Source: Alphaproteobacteria bacterium
GTDB taxonomy: Bacteria; Pseudomonadota; Alphaproteobacteria; UBA2136; UBA6156
Assembly: GCA_020249005.1 (NCBI GenBank)
Contig: JADCGN010000052.1
Coordinates: 1 to 20,588, forward strand
DNA length: 20,588 bases
Reading direction: 5' to 3'
Every line of letters starts with the position of its first letter. Position 1 is the first letter of the stretch. Position numbers and translations under genes: made by a program. Shown here piece after piece: positions 5,911-13,160 of this stretch. Below the pieces are notes generated by a model. That model was given only the letters and a program-made list of their open reading frames with translations. It ran no database searches and was not told where the DNA came from.

Positions 5911-6501
5911 TCAAGAGGCCTCACTCTGCTCCAACAGTTGGCGGGCCAAGGGCACGGTAATCGCCCGTTTTTCGGCCAAGCTTAGGCCATCCAAACGCAC
6001 CAGCAAGGCATGCAAGGCCCCTGGGTTACGCGCCGCCCGGCTTAACACATAATCCGCCACAGTCGGGGTTAACACCAACTGCCGCCCGGTAGCCCAATGG
6101 TTTAGCAAGGCCCGCAGTTCCGTATCGCTGGGCAGGCCCATCTCCAGCTGGGGTGCCAACAGCAGGCGGCTCTGCACATCTGGCAATAAAGTGCCGAGCT
6201 GCGCCACCGGCACGCGGCTGGCAACGGCCACCTTCGCCTCTCCCTGCAAAGCCCCTTGAAGGGCATGAAACAGCGTGGCCTGCTCAGCGGCAGGCAGGTT
6301 CTCCAGGTTATCCCACACGCGCCAGCCATGGGCCGCGGCGTGGGCCAACAGATGGCTCTTGCCGCACCCGGCAGGGCCATACAGGCACACCACCGGCCCC
6401 GAGCCCGCCAACGCCGCAACGGCTTCCGCCGCGGCACGCGTAGGCAACCACGGCCCCCAGCTGGCCGCCTGCAACAGGTTGGGAAGCACCGGATGGTTCA
6501 T
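5911..6501 (-). CDS. hdaA: DnaA-related regulatory protein HdaA
   Basis: A 196-residue protein of the Hda/HdaA type, one AAA+ module related to DnaA domain III. In this family the protein works with the DNA-loaded beta clamp to promote hydrolysis of DnaA-ATP. Walker A is GPAGCGKSH (about residues 41-49). The Walker B region is reduced to WDNLENLP. LPDVQSRLLLAPQLEMGLP matches the family's sensor/linker segment. The C-terminal helices (LTPTVADYVLSRAARNPGALHALLVRLD in parts, then ITVPLARQLLE) fit HdaA. The start at 6501 lies 22 bases after the DUF2066 stop, with only a weak ribosome binding site, so translation may be coupled. The usual Q-L-P/S-L clamp-binding motif at the N-terminus is not recognisable. 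Confidence 0.82.
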   Translation of the reverse strand: MNHPVLPNLLQAASWGPWLPTRAAAEAVAALAGSGPVVCLYGPAGCGKSHLLAHAAAHGWRVWDNLENLPAAEQATLFHALQGALQGEAKVAVASRVPVAQLGTLLPDVQSRLLLAPQLEMGLPSDTELRALLNHWATGRQLVLTPTVADYVLSRAARNPGALHALLVRLDGLSLAEKRAITVPLARQLLEQSEAS

Positions 6502-6523
6502 ACGCCGTAAAAACGTCTGTCGC

Positions 6524-7303
6524 TTACCAGAGTTCGGGCAGCCACGCCGGCCGAGTACGGGCCGCAGGGGGCGTCGCGGCGGGGGCAACAGGCACTGCGG
6601 GCGTCGCCTCAACCACAGGGAGCGTGGCGGATGCCGCCGAAATTTCCGGTTGCCAGCCCGCCAAGGCCGCCGTTAGCTCAGCTGGGGTCACGGTACTTTG
6701 CACCAAAAACTCAATCCCTTGCGGGGCCAGCAAGCGAATGGTGGCGGTGGTGTTGGGCAGTGCGGCCAAGGCCCGTCGGGCGCGGTCTTGCCCGGCAGCG
6801 GTGGGTTCGGCCACCCGTACCACCCACTCTTGCGGGATTGCTGAAACGACAGTGGGGCTGGCGGTCGGGTTGGCACTCGGCACAGTCCCGGCCGGCTGCG
6901 TGGGGCTCACCACACCGCCAAAGTTTTTGCGCAGCATGGCTTCATTAAATTGCAGATCCACCGTCAACGTATAATTGGGCAGCACACTTTCGCGCACGAT
7001 TTGGTAGCGGCTAACAAACCGCAGCGCCTCTCCTACCGTACGCGCTTTGCGGGTGGCATCAGCGGCAGCCAGGCCCAACGGGACGCTCAGCACTTTGGGC
7101 AACGCTTGGCGGGCAGCCTGCTCGAGCGCCACATCACGCGCAAACCCGGCAGTGTCGGTCACCGTCACCACCACGCCGGGCACCAGCCAGGGGTTGGGTA
7201 CCGTGGTTGTAACATTGCTCGGGCTCACGGTCTGCGCCTGCACCCCAACCAACGGCAGCAGCAGGGCCAACCCAACCAATACTCTCACCGTCAACGTCTG
7301 CAT
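6524..7303 (-). CDS. Secreted DUF2066-family protein
   Basis: A 259-residue protein of unknown function. Residues 1-24 (MQTLTVRVLVGLALLLPLVG then VQAQ) look like a Sec signal peptide with an A-Q-A type cleavage site. Residues about 45-135 match the DUF2066 pattern: a helix beginning AFARDVALEQAARQALP-in-parts, then LRFVSRYQIVRESVLPNYTLTVDLQFNEAMLR. A Thr/Pro/Ala-rich linker (about 138-160) leads to a second small domain (WVVRVAEPTAAGQDRARR onward) and an Ala/Pro-rich tail. The start at 7303 follows AGGAG; a further upstream in-frame start would add nine polar residues before the signal. DUF2066 proteins commonly sit beside hdaA in Rhodospirillales-type genomes, as here. A periplasmic location is likely. 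Confidence 0.82.
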   Translation of the reverse strand: MQTLTVRVLVGLALLLPLVGVQAQTVSPSNVTTTVPNPWLVPGVVVTVTDTAGFARDVALEQAARQALPKVLSVPLGLAAADATRKARTVGEALRFVSRYQIVRESVLPNYTLTVDLQFNEAMLRKNFGGVVSPTQPAGTVPSANPTASPTVVSAIPQEWVVRVAEPTAAGQDRARRALAALPNTTATIRLLAPQGIEFLVQSTVTPAELTAALAGWQPEISAASATLPVVEATPAVPVAPAATPPAARTRPAWLPELW

Positions 7304-7400
7304 GGCTTGCTCCTGTTTTTCTAGGGCCAATGTGCCCGAAGTGGCGGCGGTTAAGCAAGCGCTTCCCGCTCCTTGGTTAATGAGCGTAAAGAAATAATTT

Positions 7401-7440
7401 TTGGTTGTGTAAAAATTTCTTTACAACCATTGGTAGTAAA
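7401..7440. promoter_or_regulatory. Candidate GntR-family operator with three related half-sites
   Basis: TTTACAACCA (7420-7429) and TGGTAGTAAA (7431-7440) form an inverted repeat around one central T, with nine of ten positions complementary. A third half-site, TTGGTTGTGTAAA (7401-7413), lies upstream; its TGGTTGT is the exact complement of ACAACCA at 7423-7429. The cluster lies 41-80 bases before the regulator's start, between divergent genes. FadR-type GntR proteins favour operators with GT-N3-AC-like cores and often autoregulate, so self-control is the simplest reading. Confidence 0.5.
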
Positions 7441-7480
7441 AATACGATGCCTGACAACTGCAACAAGGAAAGACCCGGCG

Positions 7481-8206
7481 ATGACCACCTCTACCCCCTG
7501 GCCCACCAGCCTGCCCCTCAGCCGTATGCCGCAACGGGCGCGACGCACCCAAGTCATCGCTGACGAATTACGTCAGCTGATTATGGCCGGCACGTTCTCC
7601 ATCGGCAGCAAGCTCCCCACCGAAACGGTGTTGTGTGAGCAGTTCGGCGTCAGCCGCACCACGCTGCGGGAAGCCATTCAGATGCTGCGCAGCACGGGGC
7701 TGTTGGATGTGACCCCGGGGCGGGGCAGCTATGTGCGCGCACCCAGCCTGCAACTGCTGTTGCCCAGTTTGCAACTGGCAGCCTGTGGGCGTGGGTTGCA
7801 GCATGCGGAAGTGGGGCCATTGTTGGGGCTGCTGCATCAATACGCTCTGCAGCACTGGCAAGGGCCGCATCGGCACCGCGAGGCCTTGCAAGCCCTCTAT
7901 CAACACGCCCTACCCCGCCAGGCTAGCCCCGCCGAAGCGGCAGAAACCGAGGCCCAGTGGCATTTGGCGGTGCTGCACTTGGCGCAAGACCCGCTGCTGA
8001 GCTTTTGTGGCCAGCTGCTGCTGGCCCTGGGTACTCCGGCACGGCTGAAGAAATATCAAACGCCCGATGAATTCACACGCACCACACAACTGCAACTGCG
8101 CGTCAACGGCGCCCTGATGGAAGGCGACCAAGCCGGGGCCCTGCGGGCGCTGTGCCTGTGGTGCGGGGCCCCGCCGTTGCCGCAGCCCAACCCCCGCGTG
8201 GCGTAG
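7481..8206 (+). CDS. GntR-family transcriptional regulator (FadR-like)
   Basis: A 241-residue regulator. Residues about 18-86 form the GntR winged helix-turn-helix: VIADELRQLIMAGTFSIGSKLPTETVL in parts, then FGVSRTTLREAIQMLRSTGLLDV and GRGSYV for the wing. Residues about 100-235 are helical and resemble a divergent FCD ligand domain (ETEAQWHLAVLHLAQDPLL), though the usual metal-binding His set is not clear. The start at 7481 follows AAGGAA at 7465-7470; the frame is open for 36 codons upstream but that stretch covers the putative operators. Ligand and targets are unknown. It is divergent from DUF2066/hdaA and 75 bases ahead of the antiporter. Confidence 0.88.
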   Translation: MTTSTPWPTSLPLSRMPQRARRTQVIADELRQLIMAGTFSIGSKLPTETVLCEQFGVSRTTLREAIQMLRSTGLLDVTPGRGSYVRAPSLQLLLPSLQLAACGRGLQHAEVGPLLGLLHQYALQHWQGPHRHREALQALYQHALPRQASPAEAAETEAQWHLAVLHLAQDPLLSFCGQLLLALGTPARLKKYQTPDEFTRTTQLQLRVNGALMEGDQAGALRALCLWCGAPPLPQPNPRVA

Positions 8207-8281
8207 CCGGCTGCGCCGGCGGCCTGGCCTGTGCACCGATTTCGCTTGCCCCGCAGCGTGGCGGTTTGTTATGGGTGAGCA

Positions 8282-9289
8282 ATGCTGTTTACCATTTTGT
8301 CGATGCTTGGGGGCTTGGTGTTTCTCACATTGGGCGCAGAAGGCCTCATCCGGGGGGCGGTGAGTCTGGCGCAACGGTTTGGCCTCTCGCCCTTGCTGAT
8401 CGGCCTCACCATTGTGGGGTTCGGCACCAGCACGCCGGAGTTGGTCGCCAGCCTGAATGCCGCCTGGGCCGGCAACAGCGGGATTGCGGTGGGGAACGTG
8501 GTCGGTTCCAACATCTTTAACATTTTGGTGATTTTGGGACTGACCGCGCTGGTGCGGAAAATCAAAATCGCCAAAGCTGCCTGGCGCCAAAGCGGCATGG
8601 TGATGCTGCTGGCCACGGGGTTGGCGGTGCTCACCTTCAGCTACATTCCGGCCATGCCGCGCTGGGTGGGTAGCGTCTGGTTTGCCTTGTTGCTGGCCTA
8701 TCTGGCTTGGGAATACTGGCTACACAGCCGCCCGCACAAAAAAGGCACGGTGGAACCTGAACCGGTGGTTGAAATCATCAAGATGCCACTGTTTGCCGCC
8801 TTGGGGCTGATTGCCGCTGGGCTGGTGGGCCTTATCCTGGGCGCTCAATTGTTGGTTGACGGTGCCGTAAGCCTGGCCCAACTGTGGGGCGTCTCCGATA
8901 CCATCATCGGCCTGACCATCGTAGCGGGCGGCACCAGCTTGCCAGAGCTCGCCACCAGCGTGATGGCCGCGCTGCGCAAGCAGCCCGAGATTGCCGTCGG
9001 CAATATTATCGGTTCCAATATCTTCAACCTGCTGGGGATCTTGGGCCTCACCGCGCTGGTGCTGCCAACCCCGATTCCCGCCAGCATCGTGGCGTTCGAT
9101 ATGTGGGTGATGGCGGCGGCAGCGGTGGCATTTATGCTTTATGCGCGGGTGGGTTGGCGGCTGACGCGGGCCGAGGGTGGGTTGTTCCTGGCGGCTTACG
9201 GACTCTACACGGCGTATCTGATTCACCATGCCGCCCCAGCGTTGCCCGCCACCACCTCGCTGCTGACCACCATGCCGTTTGTGGGCTAG
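8282..9289 (+). CDS. Calcium/sodium antiporter, CaCA family (YrbG type)
   Basis: A 335-residue inner-membrane cation exchanger of the YrbG/CaxA-like branch. Two inverted alpha repeats are clear: GFGTSTPEL (46-54) to VGSNIFN (74-80), and AGGTSLPEL (215-223) to IGSNIFN (243-249). The ion-binding acidic residues are Glu53 and Glu222. About ten hydrophobic spans flank a short cytoplasmic loop (SRPHKKGTVEPEP, about 149-161). Length and layout match the family. These proteins exchange Ca2+ (or another divalent ion) for Na+ or H+. The ribosome binding site is weak (GGGTGAG just upstream). It may be transcribed with the GntR gene. A strong terminator follows. Confidence 0.93.
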   Translation: MLFTILSMLGGLVFLTLGAEGLIRGAVSLAQRFGLSPLLIGLTIVGFGTSTPELVASLNAAWAGNSGIAVGNVVGSNIFNILVILGLTALVRKIKIAKAAWRQSGMVMLLATGLAVLTFSYIPAMPRWVGSVWFALLLAYLAWEYWLHSRPHKKGTVEPEPVVEIIKMPLFAALGLIAAGLVGLILGAQLLVDGAVSLAQLWGVSDTIIGLTIVAGGTSLPELATSVMAALRKQPEIAVGNIIGSNIFNLLGILGLTALVLPTPIPASIVAFDMWVMAAAAVAFMLYARVGWRLTRAEGGLFLAAYGLYTAYLIHHAAPALPATTSLLTTMPFVG

Positions 9290-9322
9290 CGTTTGGGCAA
9301 CCCTGCGCCGTTAACGCAACGT

Positions 9323-9349
9323 AAGGGGCCTCGGGCCCCTTCGTTTTTT
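9323..9349 (+). terminator. Intrinsic terminator after the antiporter
   Basis: A perfect eight-pair stem, AAGGGGCC (9323-9330) with GGCCCCTT (9334-9341), has loop TCG, then CG and six T residues (9344-9349). It lies 34 bases after the antiporter stop and 25 bases before the next gene's start, so that gene must have a promoter in or very near this hairpin, or depend on readthrough. Confidence 0.88.
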
Positions 9350-9374
9350 GCCGCTTCGGGTGTATGCTGCGCGT

Positions 9375-9896
9375 ATGCTGATGTTGATCTTGGCCTTGCT
9401 TGCCGGCTGTTTTGCCTTGTGGGCGGGCTGGCGGTTGGCTCACCCCCGTACAGCCTGGGCGGAAACCTATTGCCTCGGACTGTTAAGCGGTTGTGCGGTG
9501 CTGTTGCACCCAGCGGCGCTGCCGGTGCCGTTGGGGCTGGCACTGGGAGTCGCGGCGGTGTGGCCTGGCCGCGCTGTGGCGGTATTGGGCTTGGGGGCTG
9601 GGGTGGTTGGCATGGGCCTGCTGCAAACTTACGCCTTTTGGCCACCGCTGCCGGCATGGAGCCCGATGCTGTGGCTCAGCGGTGGGCTGGTATGGCTGGG
9701 CGTGGTGGCCTATCAATTGTATCATTGGCGTTGGTGGCCACCGCTGACCCAGTTACGGGTTAGCCTCGCGGCCAGTGGGCTGTTGCTGGCCAGCGCCACC
9801 TTGGGCATCTGGCCTGTAGCCTGGAGCCTCAGCAGCTGCTTGGTAGCGCTGCCCGTGTGGGCATTCTGGCTCGCCAGGGAACGCAAAACCTTTTAA
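9375..9896 (+). CDS. Hypothetical multi-span membrane protein upstream of ruvA
   Basis: A 173-residue hydrophobic protein with about five or six predicted membrane spans, ending in a basic RERKTF tail. It is rich in Leu, Ala, Gly and Trp. LYHWRWWPP lies in a predicted loop near the middle (about 118-126). I recognise no domain. The start at 9375 (MLMLILALLAG) opens directly into the first span; there is no good ribosome binding site, and a TTG at 9348 inside the terminator is an unlikely alternative. It ends nine bases before ruvA, so the two are probably co-transcribed. This is the slot that ruvC occupies in many alphaproteobacteria, but this protein has nothing in common with RuvC. Confidence 0.65.
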   Translation: MLMLILALLAGCFALWAGWRLAHPRTAWAETYCLGLLSGCAVLLHPAALPVPLGLALGVAAVWPGRAVAVLGLGAGVVGMGLLQTYAFWPPLPAWSPMLWLSGGLVWLGVVAYQLYHWRWWPPLTQLRVSLAASGLLLASATLGIWPVAWSLSSCLVALPVWAFWLARERKTF

Positions 9897-9905
9897 GGTT
9901 GCGCC

Positions 9906-10502
9906 ATGTACGCATCGCTTACCGGCACCGTTGCCGCCCTGGCCGAAACCACCGCCGTGGTGGAATGCGCCGGAATTGGCTATCTCTGCCATTGCCCCAG
10001 CCGCACCTTGGCGAATCTGCAGCTTGGGCAAACCCACCGGCTGTGGGTGCATTTGGCGGTACGGGAAGATGCCCTGACGCTGTTCGGCTTCCTCAGCCAA
10101 GCGGAAAAGGAGTTTTTCCTCAGCCTCACCAACGTCAGCGGCGTGGGGCCCAAACTGGGACTGTCGTTACTCTCCACCTTCACGCCCGATGAAATCATCA
10201 GCGCCATCCGCGCCAACCAACCCAGCCATCTGGCCCGCGCCAGCGGGGTGGGGAAAAAGCTGGCCGAAAAAATCATCGTGGAACTTAAGGATAAGTTGGG
10301 CAGCTTGCCCACCCTGGCGTCCAGCGGCGCCACCGGGGCGGTGGTGCACGGCCCGTTTGCCGAAGTGGTGAGCGCGCTGCAAAACTTGGGCTACAGCCCC
10401 AAGGTGGCCGAAGCCGCCAGCCAGAAGGCGCTGGAAACGCAGCCCGATGCCGACTTCCACCGGCTGTTCAAAACCGCGCTGCAGCACGCAACAGGAGCCT
10501 AA
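9906..10502 (+). CDS. ruvA: Holliday junction branch-migration protein RuvA
   Basis: A 198-residue RuvA. Domain I is an OB fold (MYASLTGTVAALAETTAVVECAGIGY, seen in parts). Domain II has two helix-hairpin-helix motifs: SLTNVSGVGPKLGLSLLS and ARASGVGKKLAEKIIVELKDK. A variable linker (about 138-150) leads to domain III (ALQNLGYSPKVAEAA), which contacts RuvB. RuvA tetramers hold the four-way junction while RuvB hexamers pump DNA. AAGG at 9895-9898 overlaps the upstream stop codon. The gene ends seven bases before the metallo-hydrolase gene. Confidence 0.96.
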   Translation: MYASLTGTVAALAETTAVVECAGIGYLCHCPSRTLANLQLGQTHRLWVHLAVREDALTLFGFLSQAEKEFFLSLTNVSGVGPKLGLSLLSTFTPDEIISAIRANQPSHLARASGVGKKLAEKIIVELKDKLGSLPTLASSGATGAVVHGPFAEVVSALQNLGYSPKVAEAASQKALETQPDADFHRLFKTALQHATGA

Positions 10503-10509
10503 CCCCCCC

Positions 10510-11214
10510 ATGACCACCACCTTGCAATGGCTTGGCCACAGCGGCTTTAAGATCACCACGGCCACGCACACCATTCTGATCGACCCGTTCTTAAGCGGTA
10601 ACCCCCTCGCCCCATTTGGTTGGGAACAGGCGGCGGCGGGTTGCACGCACATTTTGCTCACCCACGGGCATGCCGACCACGTCGGTGATACCCCCGCGAT
10701 CGTTGGTAAAACGCAGGCCACGGTGGTGGGGATGGTGGAGCTAATCCAATGGCTGGAAGCCGAGTACGGCCTGCCGCATACCGAAATGGCTAACTTGGGC
10801 GGCAGCGTGGATTTGGGCCATAACCACCGCGTCAAGCTGGTGCCTGCCTGGCACAGCACCGGCGCGGGAGACTTGGCCCGCTACACCGGCACCGCCTGCG
10901 GCCTGGTGTTGGAAACCCCTGGCGGCACCATCTACCACGCGGGCGATACCTGCCTGTTTTCCGACATGGGCCTGATCGACGCGCTGAACAAGCCCGACGT
11001 GGCGCTGCTGCCGGTGGGCGGGCGCTTTACCATGGATGCCGAAGCCGCCGCCTATGCCGCGCGCGAGTTTTTGAACGCCCAAGCCTACATCCCCATGCAC
11101 TACGGCACCTTCCCGTTGCTGGCGCCAGATGCCGCCGGGTTTGAAGCGGCGGCCGATGGACTGCCCGTGGTGGTGCTGAACCCCGGCCAAAGTTGGACCA
11201 TTCCCAGCGAGTAA
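10510..11214 (+). CDS. Metal-dependent hydrolase, UPF0173 / UlaG-like metallo-beta-lactamase fold
   Basis: A 234-residue cytoplasmic protein of the metallo-beta-lactamase superfamily. The metal-binding signature THGHADHVGD supplies His52, His54, Asp56 and His57. Further ligands are expected in AWHSTG, HAGDTCLFSD and PMHYGTFPLL, all visible in order. The N-terminal WLGHSGFKITT and LIDPFLSGNP are typical of the UPF0173/UlaG-like group, which includes lactonases; the substrate here is unknown. AGGAG at 10493-10497 supports the start at 10510, and the frame is open further upstream inside ruvA. It lies between ruvA and ruvB, with seven and three bases to its neighbours, so it is in the same transcript. 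Confidence 0.93.
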   Translation: MTTTLQWLGHSGFKITTATHTILIDPFLSGNPLAPFGWEQAAAGCTHILLTHGHADHVGDTPAIVGKTQATVVGMVELIQWLEAEYGLPHTEMANLGGSVDLGHNHRVKLVPAWHSTGAGDLARYTGTACGLVLETPGGTIYHAGDTCLFSDMGLIDALNKPDVALLPVGGRFTMDAEAAAYAAREFLNAQAYIPMHYGTFPLLAPDAAGFEAAADGLPVVVLNPGQSWTIPSE

Positions 11215-11217
11215 CCG

Positions 11218-12222
11218 ATGGCCATGAACCCGTTGCTGCACGCCACCCAAGCCCCCGAGGAAGCCGGGCAAGATGTAGCGTTACGGCCCAAAAGCCTGGC
11301 CGAGTTTGTCGGTCAGCCGCTGCTCAAAGCCAACCTGGAGGTGTTCATCGCCAGCGCCAAGGCCCGCCAGGGCGCGTTGGACCATGTGCTGCTGGCCGGG
11401 CCGCCAGGCTTAGGCAAAACCAGCCTGGCGCACATTTTGGCGAACGAGTTGGGCGTGGGGTTTCGCGCCACCAGCGGCCCGGTGATCGCCAAGGGCGGCG
11501 ACTTGGCGGCAATCCTCACCAGCCTGCAGCCGCACGATGTGCTGTTCATCGATGAAATCCACCGCCTTAACGCCGCGGTGGAGGAAATTCTTTACCCGGC
11601 GATGGAAGATTTTAAGCTGGATTTGGTGATCGGCGAAGGGCCGGCCGCGCGGACCGTGCGGGTGGATGTGCCGCCCTTCACGTTGGTGGGGGCCACCACC
11701 CGGGCGGGGATGCTGAGCAACCCGCTGCGCGACCGCTTTGGGGTGTACGGACGATTGGAGTTCTACGACACAGCCGACCTGGAACGCGTGCTGCACCGCG
11801 CCGCCATGCTGCTGGGCCTGCCGCTGGATGCGGCGGCGGCACAGGAACTGGCCCGCCGCGCGCGCGGCACGCCGCGGCTGGCCAACCGCCTGCTGCGCCG
11901 GGTACGAGATTTCGCCACCGTGGCCGGCGAAACCACTTTAACGCTGGCCACCACCCGCCACGCGCTACAACGCTTGGGCGTGGATGACCAAGGGCTCGAT
12001 GCCGGGGATCACCGCTATTTACAGGCGTTGGTCAAAAAATTTAGTGGCGGCCCGGTGGGCCTGGCCACGCTGGCGGCCAGCACTGGGGAAAGTGAAGACA
12101 CCTTGGAAGATATGGTCGAACCCTACTTGCTGCAGCTGGGGTTTATTTCCCGCACGCCGCGCGGGCGGGTGGCCACCGAAGCGGCCACCACGTATGTGCA
12201 GGCCTTGCCAACCCAGGCTTAA
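11218..12222 (+). CDS. ruvB: Holliday junction DNA helicase RuvB
   Basis: A 334-residue AAA+ motor that drives branch migration together with RuvA. Walker A is GPPGLGKT (61-68). Walker B is IDEIHR (111-116). Sensor 1 is GATTR (158-162). The arginine finger lies in RDRFG (171-175), and sensor 2 in ARGTPRLANRLLRRVRDFA. The C-terminal winged helix includes EDMVEPYLLQLGFISRTPRGRV, seen in parts. Length and motif order match the family. It starts three bases after the hydrolase stop, with no strong ribosome binding site, which fits translational coupling; ATG 11224 is a minor alternative. Confidence 0.97.
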   Translation: MAMNPLLHATQAPEEAGQDVALRPKSLAEFVGQPLLKANLEVFIASAKARQGALDHVLLAGPPGLGKTSLAHILANELGVGFRATSGPVIAKGGDLAAILTSLQPHDVLFIDEIHRLNAAVEEILYPAMEDFKLDLVIGEGPAARTVRVDVPPFTLVGATTRAGMLSNPLRDRFGVYGRLEFYDTADLERVLHRAAMLLGLPLDAAAAQELARRARGTPRLANRLLRRVRDFATVAGETTLTLATTRHALQRLGVDDQGLDAGDHRYLQALVKKFSGGPVGLATLAASTGESEDTLEDMVEPYLLQLGFISRTPRGRVATEAATTYVQALPTQA

Positions 12223-12240
12223 TCGGTGAAAGAATCAGGC

Positions 12241-12984
12241 ATGAACAAACCCCGTCACACGCGCCCCAACGGCAAAGCCAAAGCCACGCTGCCCACCCCC
12301 CTGGGGGCGGCCGCCAACCCTGCGCAGGCCGACCAAGCCGCCGCCTTCTTCCGTGAGGTGGATGAAGCCATGCGGGTGGAAAAAATGCAAACCCTCTGGC
12401 GCCAATGGCGCTGGCCGTTGGCGGGCGTGGTGCTGGCGGCGATGGTGGGCGCCGCCGCCTGGCAAGGTTATGGCGCCTGGCAAGCCCATGCCGACAAAAC
12501 CACCGCCGCGCGCTGGAATGAACTGATGCGGCTGCAAAACGCCACCGACCTCGCCAAAGCCCTGCCCGAATTTTTGCAATCCAGCCGCTATGGCTATCAT
12601 GCCTTGGGGCAATTGGCGCAGGCCGCCGCCGCGCCCATGCCAGCGGGGCAATTGGCCGCCTACCAAGCCTTGGCCGCTGATACCGCCCAACCCGACTGGT
12701 TGCGGGCTTTCGGCCAACTGAATGCCGCCGTGGTGTTGCTCGGTACCAACCCCGCCGAGACCCAGGCGCAGCTGGAATTACTGGCCAAGACTGAATTGGG
12801 CACCCCGCCGCTGCCCACCGTGCCATTGGCGTTGGAACTGCTGGCCCTGCACGCGCTGAACAAGGGCGACAAGGCCACCGCCAAGGCCTACACGCAAAAG
12901 CTGCTGGAGCTGCCGCAACAGGGCGGTACGCTGACCCCGGCGCTGCGGTCGCGCGCGCTGCAGCGGCTGGGTGGATTGCAATAA
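12241..12984 (+). CDS. Membrane-anchored TPR protein, YfgM/TPR_21-like
   Basis: A 247-residue protein with a cytoplasmic N-terminus (about 1-57), one membrane span (WPLAGVVLAAMVGAAAW, about 58-74) and a large C-terminal region of alpha-helical repeats. The pattern is that of YfgM-type proteins (TPR_21): FFREVDEAMRVEKMQTLWRQW before the span, then GYHALGQLAQAAAA, DWLRAFGQLNAAVV and LELLALHALNKGDKATAKAY in the periplasmic part. YfgM in E. coli associates with the Sec translocon and periplasmic chaperones; the role here is inferred from layout. The start at 12241 is preferred over an in-frame GTG at 12226. It begins 18 bases after ruvB and closes the operon. Confidence 0.75.
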   Translation: MNKPRHTRPNGKAKATLPTPLGAAANPAQADQAAAFFREVDEAMRVEKMQTLWRQWRWPLAGVVLAAMVGAAAWQGYGAWQAHADKTTAARWNELMRLQNATDLAKALPEFLQSSRYGYHALGQLAQAAAAPMPAGQLAAYQALAADTAQPDWLRAFGQLNAAVVLLGTNPAETQAQLELLAKTELGTPPLPTVPLALELLALHALNKGDKATAKAYTQKLLELPQQGGTLTPALRSRALQRLGGLQ

Positions 12985-12999
12985 TTCCGTCATCCTGAG

Positions 13000-13017
13000 C
13001 CCCCGCGCAGGCGGGGG
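13000..13017 (+). repeat. GC-rich intergenic hairpin
   Basis: CCCCCGC (13000-13006) pairs perfectly with GCGGGGG (13011-13017) around GCAG. It is preceded by a TCATCCTGAG-type lead-in that resembles the dispersed intergenic palindromes common in Proteobacteria. It lies 15 bases after the TPR gene's stop and may help end the ruv transcript, though no T-run follows. Confidence 0.55.
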
Positions 13018-13059
13018 TCGGTTACCAAAACCAAACCGGCCCTTGCGGGCCGGTTTGGT
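13018..13059. repeat. 42-base direct repeat, copy 1, forming a 13-pair hairpin
   Basis: This copy and the one at 13108-13149 match at 41 of 42 positions, with starts 90 bases apart. Within it ACCAAACCGGCCC (13030-13042) pairs perfectly with GGGCCGGTTTGGT (13047-13059) around TTGC. No T-run follows on the plus strand, while the minus-strand reading continues into TTTTGG. The exact duplication of a terminator-like element is unusual. Confidence 0.75.
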
Positions 13060-13083
13060 AGCGATGATGACTCTTCTCAACAG

Positions 13084-13103
13084 ATCCCGGCCTTCGCCGG
13101 GAT
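13084..13103. repeat. Short intergenic palindrome between the two 42-base repeats
   Basis: ATCCCGGC (13084-13091) pairs perfectly with GCCGGGAT (13096-13103) around CTTC. The sequence looks like the dispersed ATCCCGGC...GCCGGGAT intergenic palindromes seen in many proteobacterial genomes. It lies exactly in the spacer of the direct repeat. Confidence 0.55.
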
Positions 13104-13107
13104 AAAC

Positions 13108-13149
13108 TCGGTTACCAAAACCAAACCAGCCCTTGCGGGCCGGTTTGGT
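13108..13149. repeat. 42-base direct repeat, copy 2
   Basis: The second copy of the element at 13018 differs by G to A at 13128, which places an A-C mismatch in the stem. It sits directly beside the rplY stop, where it forms the core of that gene's terminator. Confidence 0.75.
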
Positions 13150-13152
13150 TTT
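13117..13152 (-). terminator. Bidirectional terminator after rplY
   Basis: A 16-pair hairpin (one mismatch) begins with AAAA at 13117-13120 and ends with TTTT at 13149-13152, with a four-base TTGC loop. It begins nine bases after the rplY stop. The symmetric A and T ends should allow it to work for rplY on the minus strand and for the ruv operon on the plus strand. Confidence 0.65.
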
Positions 13153-13160
13153 GACCTCGT

